Assembly (NCBI GenBank): GCA_034440635.1
Contig: JAOTON010000467.1
Location: 107,501 to 171,500, forward strand
Source: Lepas anatifera
Lineage: Eukaryota; Arthropoda; Thecostraca; Lepadidae
Direction: 5' to 3'
DNA: 64,000 nucleotides
In this document: one piece after another, positions 53,060-63,983 of the stretch
How positions within the stretch are numbered: position 1 is the stretch's first letter
Layout of the letters: each line of letters opens with the position of its first letter
The notes under the pieces: generated by a model
What the model saw: the letters and a program-made list of their open reading frames with translations, nothing else
Database searches by the model: none
Told to the model about the DNA's origin: nothing
Translations under genes and position numbers: made by a program

Positions 53060-53680
53060 TATGAAATTTATGAGCACATCGGTTGGTGACAGAATTATGA
53101 AAATTGATGTATTATTTTATGACTTATTCGCTTTCAAAGTTGACCTATATTTTGAGGTCGCAGCGATTGGGCAGTCGCACCAGTTCACCAGCATTACAGA
53201 CCGAGGGGTGGCGTCATCACGCCATATTATCTGGATGGCATGTCTTTTCACCTTACATGTAATTCAAGGTCATTGACCCCGGTGCTTCCTGCCAGATGCC
53301 CGTACCCAGTGTACCGTATATTATGTGTTTTATACGTCATAGTTAGGGTAACTCAGTGTTGAGGTCAAGTTCACATGTCAAAGGGAAATCTTAATCTCCT
53401 GCTCAAGGGTGACTAAAGTGCTAGGTGTAGTAAATATTATGGGGGAAATGTATGTCTTATTGTGGGATCACAGGTCAATGACCTTAAAGGACCCTGACCG
53501 GGAACTTTTTATGGGACCTTCCATCCATGCCCTTAGTTCCCTTTCAGTTTATTTCCATCTTTTTCCCATGATCGCGGCATTTCCTAATAAGTCCCCAGAA
53601 TGGCCCACATTTATGACCTCGTTTGACCTTGAATATATTAACCGAGGTCAATAAAGATGAGGTATAATGTAGACCACCTC
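53060..53680. repeat. AGGTCA/TGACCT-rich dispersed repeat, second type
   Basis: Contains 'AAAGTTGACCTATATTTTG', a short palindrome around TGGCGTCATCACGCCA (near 53208), 'TTCAAGGTCATTGACCCC', and 'ATGACCTCGTTTGACCTTG' (near 53611). The last stretch is found inverted at 61425-61470. It lacks TTAA-type termini. Open frames here are short and unsupported. 53690-54119 beyond it has no recognised gene. Confidence 0.55.
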
Positions 53681-54123
53681 AGGCCTCACAAACACCCCGC
53701 ACGGACGTTCTCCTAAGCCTGTTGGTTCTTATATCAGGGAGGCTACTTTAGGACACCTCCATAGCGTTTTGACGCCAGACCCCTCTAATGCGTGTGCTGA
53801 AAGCGCTATGGGCTAATAAGTGTAAATGTGTTGTACAATGTTCAAGGAAATGCTGCTATGTTTTTGGGTCAGATTCAGTAGTAACCATAAACGGTATTTT
53901 ATTGACTTTTTCACCATTCGATGGCAAATGTTATACCTACTCAAAAATGTTTCAAGATATGAGACGAAAACAAGGATTACGATTTCCTGGGTCCTTTCGT
54001 CTGTTTAAGAAAGTGACAAAGACTGACGGATACATGCGAAACACGTGAATATGTGTCCGTTGTGCCAACCATAGAACAGTCCTTTGTGACTTTTCTGTTC
54101 TTACCACCCAAGAAAAGGTTTAA

Positions 54124-54870
54124 CACGCGCATTGACGGGGTCTGAGCCACCTTCGCTTTGACGGGGGTACCCCCCTAAGATCTCGAGAACCACGGTAGGT
54201 AGTGAAAAACGGTAAACGGCGTTGGGTGGCGCATCCACTTCTTCATTGAAAATATTTGTACCATTTTTTTCAGGTCACATTTAAGGTCACGAGAAGTCAA
54301 AACATGCCGTCATAGGGATAACATGTAAATTAAGGTTTTCGGCCATTGTATCTGAACAAGTAAAGATAAAGCAAAACGACTTGAACTATATGAATCCTCG
54401 CAGCAAGCCGAATCGAATGATCTATAATTTGACCTTGCTAGGTCAAATCAAGGATTTGACCTGACCTCAGGTCAGGTCAAGGTCAAATTATATCAAATTC
54501 ATATGATTAGAACCGCAAAGACAATGCGAGTCTAATGCAGCTAAAATAAACGCTCTATCACCATCTGTTACTGAGTTATTCAGTAAAAACCATTTTTCTC
54601 ATGTATTTCCAATGGAGAGGTCATGCCTCGTACCTGACCTTAGGTCATCGATATCAAAAATACCGGAATATATTTTAGAGAACTCGGTGGGGCCATTATG
54701 TGGTATGAGTTTTAATCGGATAAGTCTACATTGCTCTGAGTTCTGACTTATGCTATCTTAAACTTTTTTTGAGGTCAGGTCACTTGACCTGTACTGGTGA
54801 CCTGACCTGAGATGACCTAACCTTAAAATTTTTACAGAAGTTGTAAAAATGATGAGGGAAAAGGTATGCC
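54124..54870 (+). mobile_element. AGGTCA-rich TTAA element, 3'-truncated copy
   Basis: TTAA at 54120-54123, then a diverged CACGCGCATTGACGGGG terminus and 'CCACCTTCGCTTTGACGGGG', as in the 41134 copy. Half-sites at 54272, 54284 and 54294 (last one AAGTCA) keep the 6- and 4-bp spacings. Everted pairs TGACCT-N-AGGTCA are at 54462-54474 and 54635-54647. Homology continues past 'GTAAAAATGATGAGGGAA' and stops near 54870 without a right terminus. Confidence 0.7.
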
Positions 54871-55299
54871 AAGTACGGCTCTGGTACAGAGCTGGGCCCG
54901 TCGCCGCCCTGCCCGCCTGAGGTGTATCTCTCCCCCTCAGCGGGCCAGCTGTCCTACCGGGCAGGTGTGCTGATGCGGAATCAGCTGTCACCGGAATTCG
55001 GGATTCTTACACCGATGAGCCGACTGCGCTGGCTCTATATATTAAAGAAATGAATTACGTTAAGCGCTTCGAAGAAGTGAGGTATAGCACAAGTAAGGTC
55101 ACAGCCAGCACTTTGGTATGGGGGAGCACCACCTTTGAGAAGTACCCTGGGAAAAACGGCACTTTTTAACATGACTTAAGAACTTAGTACATCTTAGTTC
55201 AAATTTGGGCACCATTGGTCTTAGAGTAATGAAATATGAATATCGAGCATTGGTGGAAAAGGAAAATTCGACTAAAATATAAAAATCACCGAGATCTCA
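54871..55299. other. No gene recognised
   Basis: GC-rich to 54990, then AT-rich. No motif noticed. Confidence 0.4.
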
Positions 55300-55624
55300 G
55301 GGGGCACCCAGGGAGCTCACGGGTCACCAGACTAGCTTCGCCCGTGCGATTATTGGCGACGATGAGGATTAGCTGAATGCGGATAAGGTACCCATACTCT
55401 TCCTGGGTGCTTTGAAGCGCGACAGTACGCCCTAGCTGACCAAAACAGTATTAAACTTGGAACAATAGCTCTAATCGCTATCTGCGGTCTAGTTTCATCT
55501 AGGTTCAACGGCGTAGGACACTAAATTTTGAGCGACACTGCCCGACGGGGGTACAGTACATCGCCTAGCGATCAAAAAGGCCATGTGTCCCCTGTTTGGC
55601 CTCCCCTCCTTGTCTGCGCCCCTG
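55300..55624 (-). mobile_element. Old inverted copy of the composite hAT-like element's left unit
   Basis: Read in reverse complement from 55624 it begins CAGGGGCGCAG and follows the first repeat unit of the 56111-60753 element: 'CTAGATGAAACTAGACCGCA', 'CACCCAGGAAGAGTATGGG', 'ATCGTCGCCAATAATCGCAC', then 'GGGTGCCCCCTGAG'. About 80% similar by eye. It lies ~490 bp from the younger element and points the other way. Confidence 0.75.
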
Positions 55625-56102
55625 TGCACAAACACCTGTTTCGAATATTTGCGGTTTTGGGCGAGAGTTTTCTACTTTTTAACCTGTCAAGGATTGATTT
55701 AAGAGGGAAATATCCAGCGTGGGCGGCGGGTGAGTTTCGTCCTCAGCTGGGCGTGTGATTGAGCTGTTGCTGGAGTCGGCTGAGACTGCCGGCCGGCACT
55801 CAGACGGCCACCATCGTATCGCGCCGGTGCCAGTCACGGCCGACAGCCCGCTCCGCCGCAGCAGGCGGCATTAATGCCTCTGTAATTGTCCAGGGCGCTG
55901 GCGTTTGCTCGTTGTTTTAGATACGTGCCTCCGCCAAATCTGATAGGTGGTGATTGAAAGGCATTCAGTTCTGGACGAGTTGCTGTCAGTTCTGGACGAG
56001 TTGCTGGTGAGGGATTCAGGTTTCTTTGTTCTCAGTTGGGTGGTGAATTGGGGAATATCAGCTCAACAGCCATTAGTTCAGGTACAATAAAAATTCATTA
56101 AA
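55625..56102. other. No gene recognised between the two hAT-like copies
   Basis: GC-rich 55720-55900; 'GTTCTGGACGAGTTGCTG' is tandemly repeated near 55965-56008. No coding motif. Confidence 0.45.
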
Positions 56103-56110
56103 ATCAGGCG

Positions 56111-58290
56111 CAGGGGCGCAGCCAGGGGGGGGGCACAGGGGGCACGTGCCCCCCATCGGTGCCGGGGTGCCCTTTTGATTGCCAGGTGGTGTGCCCTCTT
56201 TGGGCCGTGCCGCTCGAAATTTAGTACCCTACGTCGTTGAGCCTAGATGGAACTAGACTGCATTTAGTGATTTAAGCTATTGTTTGACAATTAAGTGCCT
56301 TTTTGGTCAGTTAGGGCATTCTGTCGCCTTTCCAAGCACCCGGGAAGAGTATAGGCACGTAATCCGTTTCCAGATAATGCCTCATCGTCGCAAATAATCG
56401 TATGGGCAGAGCAAATCTGGTGCCCCTTGAGCTCATCTGGTGCCCCCTGAGCGCTGGTCTTGAACCCTGGAGCTGATCATGTGCCCTCTGAGCTGATCTG
56501 ATGCCCTCGTAGTCAATCTGGTGCCCCCCCGAGAAAATAATTGTGCCTTCTGAATCTATATAATGCTCTCTGAGTTAGTCTGATGCCTCCGAGCTTGCCT
56601 GGTGCCCTATTAGCTGTTTTAGTGCCCCTTGAGCTGATCCGGGCCCCTGAACTTATTTAATGCCTCCCGTAGTTTATCTACTGTCCAGGGGCGCAGCCAG
56701 GGGACACAGGGGGCACGTGCCCCCATCGGTGCCGGGTGCCCTTTTGATTGCCAGGTGGTGTACCCCCTTTGGGCCGTGCCGCTCGAAATTTAGTGCCCTA
56801 CGCCGTTGAACCTAGACGGAACTAGGCCGCATTTAGCGATTTAAACAATTGTTTGACAATTAAGTACCATTTTGGTCACCTAAAACATTCTGTCGCCTTT
56901 CCAAGCACCCGGGAATAGTATAGGCACGTAATCCGTTTCCAGATAATGCCTCATCGTCGCCAATAATCGTACGGGTGGAGCTCATCTGGTGCCCCCTGGA
57001 GGTGATCATGTGCCTTCTGAGCTGATATGATGCCCTCGTAATCAATCTGGTGCCCCCTCCCCTGAATAAATAATTGTGCCTTCTGAACCTATATAATGCT
57101 CTCTAAGTTAGTCTGATGCCTCCGAGCTTGCCTGCTGCCCTATTAGCTGTTTTAGTGCCCCTTGAGCTGATCCGGGCCCCCTGAACTTATTTAATGCCTC
57201 GCGGAGTTTATCTACTGTCCAGGGGGGCACAAGGGGCACGTGCACCCATCGGTGCCGGGTGCCCTTTTGATTGCCAGGTGGTGTACCCTCTTTGGGCCGT
57301 GCCGCTCGAAATTTAGTGCCCTGCGCCGTTGAACCTAGATGTACCTAGACTGCATTTAGCGATTTCAACTATTGTTTGACAACTAAGTGCCTTTTTGGTC
57401 AGCTAGGGCATTCTGTCGCCTTTCCAAGCACCCGGGAAGAGCATAGGCACGTAATCCGTTTCCAGATAATGCCTCTTCGTCGCCAATAATCGTACGGGCG
57501 GAGCTCATCTGGTGCCCCCTGGAGCTGATCATGTGCCCTTTGAGCTGATCTGGTGCCCTCGTAGTCAATCTGGTGCCCTCCTGAGAAAATAAGTGTGCCT
57601 TCTGAGCCTATAAAATACTCTCTGAGTTAGTTTGATGCCTCCGAGCTTGCCTGGAGTCCTTTTAGCTGTTTTAGTGCCCCTTGAGCTGATCCGGGCCCCT
57701 GAGCTTATTTAATGCCTCCCGGAGTTGATCTACTGTCCAGGGGTGCAGCCAGGAAGGCACAGGGGGCACGTGCCCCCATCACTGCCGGGGTGCCCTTTTG
57801 ATTGCCAGGTGGTGTACCCAATTTAGGCCGTGCCGCTCGAAATTTAGTGCCCTAGCCGTTGAACCTAGATGTAACTGGTCCGCATGTAGCGATTGAAACT
57901 ATTGTTGGACAACTTAATACCTTTCTCGGTCAGCTAGGGCATTCTATCGCCTTTCCAGGCACCTGGGAAGAGTATGGGCACCTAGTATGTGTCCACCTAA
58001 TGCCTCATTGTCGCCAATAATCGTACGGGTAAAGACGATCTGGTGCTCCTTGAGCTCATCGCGTGGCCTCTCAGCTGGTCTTGGCCCCTTGAGCTGATTA
58101 CTTGCCCTCTAAGCTGATCTGGTGCCCCTGAGTCAATCGAGTGCCCCACGGAGCAAATAATTGTGCCTCCTGAACCTGTATAATGCTCTCTGAGTTAGTG
58201 TAATGCTTCCGAGCTTGTTTGTTGCCCTAATAGCTGATTTAGTGCCCCTTGAGCTGATTCGGGCCCCTGAACTGATCTCATGCCTCCCCA
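56111..58290. repeat. Higher-order array, four units of ~520-575 bp
   Basis: Unit starts near 56111, 56686, 57220 and 57738, each after 'TCTACTGTC' except the first. Shared blocks include 'GTGCCCTTTTGATTGCCAGG', 'CCGTGCCGCTCGAAATTTAG', 'TTCTGTCGCCTTTCCAAGCA' and 'CGTCGCCAATAATCGTACGG'. The first two units keep the complete CAGGGGCGCAGCCAG; the third has lost most of it and the fourth reads CAGGGGTGCAGCCAG. Confidence 0.9.
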
Positions 58291-59830
58291 AGTTGATTCT
58301 GTCTCCTAAGTTAATATGGTGCCTCTTCAGCTGATTAGGTGCCCCCTCAACTGACTATTGATGACTCCTTAGATGGTCTGGTCCCCCCCTGAACTGGTTT
58401 GGTGGGCCCTGAGCCCACCTTGTGTCCCCTGAGCTGTTATGTTGCTCCCTGAGCTGATTTAGGCTCCTACCATAGTCCGGGGGCTGGAAGCTGATCTGAG
58501 CCCCCGAGCGGATCGATCTGGTGCCACCTGAGATGCAATAATGCCCCTGAGTCGATCTGGTACCTCCTGAGTCCATCTGCTGCCCTCTGAGCTAATCTGG
58601 TGCCTGAGCTAAGCTGACCTGGGCCTCCTTACGTGATTTCATGAGCAGCTCTAAAGCCCTGGGCTGAGCTGGGCCCACAGAGGCTGATGAGGCTTGAGAT
58701 TGTATGGGGCTCCTGAGCTGATTAAGTACCTCCTGACTTGATCTGGTATTCCCGAGCTGGTCGTGGACCACTGATCTGATTGTTTGTACCCTAAGCTAAT
58801 CTGGTGCCCTATGGGCATCTGGTGTCCCCTGAGCAGCTCTGGGGCCTTTGAACTGATTGGGCCCCGAGCTGGTGAGGGATCCCTGAGCTGATTTAGTACC
58901 CCTGACTTGAACTTGCCCCTGAGCTGATCGATCTGGTGCACCCTGAGCAGATATACTGCCCCTGAACTTAACTAATGTCCCCTGAGTCGATCTGGTGCCT
59001 GCTGAGTCATCAGTGTGTCTCCTGAGCCCATCTTATTCCCTCTGAGCTAGTCTGGTGCCCCATGGCTAATATGGTGCCCTTTAAGCTGACCCGGGCCTCC
59101 TGGGTTGATTACGTGATTTCTGAGCAGCTACCAGACCCTGAGCTGAACTGGGCCCACAGGGGCTGGTGAGGGCCCCTGAGATAGTATGGGGCTCCTGAGC
59201 TGATTAAGTGCCTCCTGACTTGATCTGGTATTCCCGAGCTGATCTGGGCCCCGAGCTGGTCGGGGACCACTGATCTGATTATTTGTCCCCGAGGCTGATC
59301 TGGTGCCCTATGGGCCGATCTGGTGTTCCCTGAGCAGCTCTGGGGCTTTTGAACTGCTTGGGCCCCGAGCTGGTGAGGGATTCCTGAGCTGATTTAGTGG
59401 CCCTGACTTGATCCTGCCCCCTGACCTGACTTGAGGCCCCTGAACTGATCTGGGGCCCCAAGAGCTGATCTGGGGCCCAAGAGTGGGTCTAGGTTCTGAG
59501 TGTACCCTGAGCTGGTCTGGGCGCTGAGCTTGTGAGAGCCCCTAAGTTTGCTTGAAGTCCCTTGAGGTGATCTGGCGCCTTAAACTGTTCTGGGGCTTCT
59601 TGAACTGGTTTAAGGCCCTATGAGCCTATCTGTGGCCCATGAGCTAGTCTGATGACCACATCTCTGGGACCAATGAGCTAGTCTAGTCCCTGGGTGAAGA
59701 ATGAGCTGCTCTGTGGCCTGATCTACATCAGGGGCCCCTGAGGTGGTCTTGAATAGACAGATAATAATAACACAAGGCCAACTCCCATCATTTCGGGGCG
59801 GGTTCACTGAGCTAGTTTAGTCCCTGGAGG
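58290..59830. repeat. Degenerate ~20-bp 'GAGCTGATCTGGTGCCC' minisatellite with ~480-bp duplication
   Basis: Almost every 20-30 bp a variant of CCCCTGAGCTGATCTGGTG occurs. Two longer blocks (about 58655-58925 and 59120-59420) match over ~280 bp, including 'GGGCCCACAG.GGCTG', 'ATGGGGCTCCTGAGCTGATT', 'TGGTATTCCCGAGCTG' and 'CCCCGAGCTGGTGAGGGAT'. Confidence 0.85.
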
Positions 59831-60761
59831 CACAACTGGGGGATGGGGGAAGCTGCTCTGGGGGCCTCTGATCCACATTTGGGGGCCCCAGAGCTGGTCT
59901 TGAATAGATGGGGAATAAGAACACAATGGAAACTCCCCTTGTAAAACGGAGCTAACGAGGAATGAGGAATCTCTAAAACGGCTTGTGATACCTAAGCACC
60001 CCAGGTTATATAAATTGCTTATTATACTGGTGGATTCTGGGAAGGGATGATAAAAAGGCATGTGCCCCTGAGCTCAGAGCACAGTCCCCTAAACCAGGAT
60101 TTCTACTAATTAATTTAAATGAAGAACTAGTTGTTACAATTTTCAGCCCTGTCACACCATCCCCATCTAAACCACCGGCCTGTTCACCTTTTATTTACTC
60201 TTAACTGGGACCGATTCTTTAGAATATGAAACTTAATAAACGAGTTCAAAAGGTATCTCCCAAATTTTTCCGGCAGCAAAAATGTGTTCTTCCAAAGACA
60301 CTATGCCACTCCTCGTCCCACGGCGATTGTGGGAGGCAAGGAAATTAATCCGCGTTTAGCCAGGGCTCACTCGTCACGACAAAACCAGTGGGCATAACAA
60401 AAAAATTTCGACTCCAATATGCCTTAACCTGCACATTGTAACAGATATCACATGCTCCGCTGATGTTAAGTACTTGCATGAGTTGGCTGTCCTTAAATCT
60501 ATCCCAAAAAAGTAGTGTTTTGGCTACTTCCATGGCATTTTGGTGATATTTTGTTCCTTTTTTGGTTTTAATCGAGTTTTCCTTCTCCGTCAATGATTTC
60601 TTTGCATTTCTATTGAACCAAAGATGCCCACAAAATTATATAAACAAAGATATAGTAAGTTTTTTAGGTTACGTTAAAAAGTGCCCTTTTTTCCCCGGGG
60701 TGCCCCTCAAAGTTGGTGTGCCCCCCCATACGAAAGCTCTGGCTGCGCCCCTGATCAGGCG

Positions 60762-61420
60762 GTACACCACTTTAGATAGAGGGGGAGGGGCAATAACTCA
60801 ATGGAAAAAATTGAAATTTTAGAATTCGAATGCGGGGCCCCCAAACCTAACACTGGGTATTTCTAAGCAGTTTTGGCGCAACAACCCAACAATTGCGCTA
60901 AAAAAGTTCGACCACGGCAATGTTACTTCTTCCCACCATTCACCAGTGCGCAGGCATCGCGTAGGCTTGTACATATGCCAGCGATGGTGTGCTTACCCTC
61001 GCGTGTTTTCATTTCTTTGTAATCGACAATCACAAATAGACCGAAAACATAGTTTTATCTCTGGCAGCTGCAGCTTTATTTGTTCTTTAAAAAAATTGCT
61101 CCTGTTGTAGTTTTTGTGATTGCATTAGAAACAATACGCAGGGAAATAAGTACCCTACATTAACCGCGGAACCTAGTGGTCAGTGCCAAAGGTGGCGAAA
61201 CTTGGTCCCTGGGGGACCATGCCCTCTTGGGCGGACAAAAGGGCACCACCATTGAGATGCCCCCCCCTTAACACGGCCAGTGGAGATGATTCTGGCGTCA
61301 ATTGCGCATGGAAGGGGTCCTAAAGTGCCCCTCTGAGATCTAAAAAAACCTGGAGGATCAGGAAAGCGTGCGTTTGGGGATAGTCTGAGGGCTATGGTGA
61401 TCTGCATTACACCCCACTTT
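60762..61420. other. No gene recognised
   Basis: AT-rich to 61140. 61180-61420 is GC-richer with no motif. Confidence 0.4.
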
Positions 61421-61525
61421 CATTCACCCTGGTCAATGTCGTTAAGGTCAAACGAGGTCACGAAGGTAAAATCTGGGCCGTACGGGAACCGTTCCGAAAA
61501 TACCCTCATTAAGCAGGAAAAAGTC
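61421..61525 (-). repeat. Fragment of AGGTCA-rich repeat, second type
   Basis: 'AAGGTCAAACGAGGTCACGA' is the reverse complement of the 53611-53630 region, with further matching words around it. Confidence 0.5.
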
Positions 61526-61730
61526 GCGAATACACCAGAAAGCGGACTGAGGTCGTGGATAAAATGCTGCATACAGCGGTCAGTGAAATGTTGTAGTCAT
61601 TCGAGAACATTGGCTTAAGCTGTCACAATTCGATACACTCCCCGTAATGTCCACTAGTACTAACACTTGAGCTATTGTTGGGCGGGAAAAAGAGACCCAA
61701 GACCTTAACGTTAACATTGAGTAACCTTAA

Positions 61731-62177
61731 AGGAAATGTGCCACCTTGGTCGAATCCTGGAATTTAGTGAAATTAGGCGTATTTTTAGCCAAAAACAATG
61801 AAACCACTCATGATTTCTCTGAAAAATGTTCAATAAGCTCAGTATTTTGTTTTTAAAAATACTCCTCTAGGAACATAAATATCTGCCTGTGGATGATGTC
61901 ATGATCTGGGAACCATTACCATACTTGAAACGCTTCAAGGGCTTCGATTGGCTGATGCTCATCGTGACGTCAGCATATGCCGTCACACCAGCAGCTCACA
62001 GCAATGGCCGCCCGGCGAGGGGCTGATGAGGGGGCTGGTGTCAGGTAGGTTTTAGTTTTTTTTCTACGGAAATGTCGAGTTCTAAGATAAATGATATATT
62101 AAGTACCGGGTTTTCCGACTTGCTTTACAACTTGGCTATCTCAGTTAAAATCACGTTATGAAGGTGCCACGTTCCCT
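61731..62177. mobile_element. TTAA-flanked MITE, uninterrupted copy (447 bp)
   Basis: Left AGGAAATGTGCCACCTTGG after TTAA (61727-61730); right (reverse complement) AGGGAACGTGGCACCTTC before TCAA (62178-62181). Same family and order as 19931-23648. 'GGCTGATGAGGGGGCTGGTG' around 62020-62040 is the empty site into which the LINE at 20231-23503 inserted in the other copy. Non-coding. Confidence 0.88.
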
Positions 62178-62679
62178 TCAAAAATGACGTCGTCACATGT
62201 ACGTGGTACTGAGTGGCGATAACTGACGGGAAGCGTTGGGGTAATGGATTGCACCCGCTGCCAGAGGATTCTGAAGAAGATGGATCTGAGACACACGCTG
62301 TTACAGCACGAGTCAAATTTGTATGTCCGGTTCGCCATTTTACAGACCGGTGTGTTTCGTGTTTATTGGATGTGTTACAGGCAATGGCAGAAACAGGGGG
62401 GGCAAAAACATAGCTTTGCCCTGAGCTTTTCCGTGTGATGGGCAAGTGCCTTTTTGCCCTCCACCTCCTGGAACCGCCTCTGCTAAGAGAAGAATGGGAG
62501 GTTGCTATACAATGGGAAAGTAATATATGTGGTCGAACTTTTTTAAAGTACTTACCCTAGCAAAAGCCTTAGAACCATGTTTGGTGTCAGCTTTGGGGAC
62601 CCCATCTCTAGATTTTACCGGTGCTATTTACCACCCCACCCTATGTTAGATGATTTGACAGCCTGTTGGGGGGGTCTGG

Positions 62680-62765
62680 GTGGCGCCCGGTCAGTCGGTT
62701 AGCGCCCGCACTCGGCTTAATCTATGACATTCTGTATGTGCAGGGTGTCATGGGTTCGAGCCTAG
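62680..62765 (+). other. tRNA-like segment with A- and B-box-like motifs
   Basis: 'GGCGCCCGGTCAGTCGGTTAG' resembles a tRNA 5' arm and A box. 'ATGGGTTCGAGCC' (62750-62762) resembles a T-arm and B box. The long middle section and poor anticodon stem argue against a functional tRNA. It lies just upstream of the LINE leader and could be a SINE head or a pol III promoter recruited by the repeat. Confidence 0.45.
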
Positions 62766-63354
62766 GCGAACGGGTCATGGGTTTCCCCTCAGGGGACCAA
62801 TCTTCACTTGCCGGATTCGTCCGGCAAGTAAAGATTGGAGCAACGGGGTGTGACGCGCCCGGGGCCCCAGTCAGCCCTGGAGGGCCCGTCGTTGCATCAC
62901 CGCGGACACATCATGTTTAGCCCTCCGGCGGCCGCCGCCTCTTCCGACCTCGGTCGGTTAGAATCGGCGTCTGTCGTCGGCGGCTCTGGTGATGAGGTCC
63001 GCGGTGGTGCTGATGGCAACCTCACGGGCCCTTTGTTACCTGGTCGGTAACCGTATTGGATCGGGTCAGCTCTGTCCTGCTCCTCCCAGTATGTAGCTCC
63101 TGTTTGTTTTTGTTTTCTTATTTTGTTGATTACTTTTAGTTCCTGTCCTCTTTTTACGGTTTGTTTATTGGTTCCACAGTTATTTGCCTTCTTCGGCATT
63201 TTATGGGTGTGAGGCGCCCACTCGAGGCCTGTCTCGAGCCCCGGCGACGAGGTTGACGGGATCCTGGGGGGTTGCGGTCCCCCTCGGGCGGGTCAGTCCC
63301 GAGGGCTCTAACACGCCCCCTTTGGCCCAGATATCTCGATCTAACCGGGGATAA

Positions 63355-63380
63355 GCCGTCCGTAGGCTGCCGCGGACGGC
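63355..63380 (+). promoter_or_regulatory. Conserved leader hairpin (copy C)
   Basis: GCCGTCCG (63355-63362) pairs with CGGACGGC (63373-63380), eight Watson-Crick pairs, loop TAGGCTGCCG. Relative to copy B, a C-G pair is replaced by T-A on both sides. Confidence 0.7.
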
Positions 63381-63800
63381 CTAGCGACGCGGCAGTCTCT
63401 ACGGGCACTGTCGCTCGGTCCAGCTGGGCAGGGGGGATCCAGCGGGCGTGCAGCGCGGCGACCTTCGTGGTGGGGACTGTGATAGTTCTTGCCGGGCGTG
63501 ACGTGGGTCGGGGTCTTGGAAACCGTCGATTTGCGAGACTCCGGCCTTTTGCGCGCGCCTGGTGGACCGCAGTCTCCGCTGCGGAGGGCTGCCGCGTTCT
63601 GCTTCGTCCCGACTCATCGCCATGCCGGCCCACTGGGCTGATGGCGTCAAGGGGTTGGGTGCGTTCTGATCGGAGGGGTTGCGTGAGTATCTCTCGCCCC
63701 TCTGAGACGGGCGCACCTGCCCCCGTAGGCACTGTACCAGCCCCCGGGCCCAGCTATTGACAGCTGGCAACCTGGGGGGCCGAAGGTAAACCGACTCACC

Positions 63801-63983
63801 ATGGCTTCTCAAACTCGCACTCCCACTGAACCGACCGCACGGACTCCGACCCTCGCCTCGACACCGACCATCTCTCGCCCACCCACTAACACCACCACAG
63901 CGATGGAACTTTCCGAAGCTGAACCCCCGCGCGAACTCGACCAGAACAGGCCACCCCCTCGACTTCTCGTGTACTTATGCTAA
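63801..63983 (+). pseudogene. N-terminus of LINE ORF1 (copy C)
   Basis: ATG at 63801 in a strong context (CACCATGG). It reads a Thr/Pro-rich start ('MASQTRTPTEPTARTPTLAS') of 60 codons to a TAA at 63981-63983. The ORF1 at 27146 also starts with MAE.. followed by Thr/Pro/Ser-rich sequence, so this is the expected position. The early stop suggests an indel near 63950, or the true frame continues outside the window. No zinc knuckles are reached. Confidence 0.55.

Larger units (their letters stand above)
56111..60753. mobile_element. 4,643-bp hAT-like composite of tandem repeats, exact 8-bp target duplication
   Basis: The 15-bp terminal inverted repeats CAGGGGCGCAGCCAG are at 56111-56125 and, inverted, 60739-60753. 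Both ends are flanked by ATCAGGCG (56103-56110 and 60754-60761). The interior starts with four head-to-tail units of about 520-575 bp that each begin with a version of the terminus. It continues as a degenerate 'CTGAGCTGATCTGGTGCCCC' minisatellite with another ~480-bp duplication, then ~900 bp of less repetitive sequence (59840-60690). No transposase is encoded; a minus frame at 60593-60345 has no recognised motif. The exact duplication shows the whole block moved as one unit. Confidence 0.92.
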
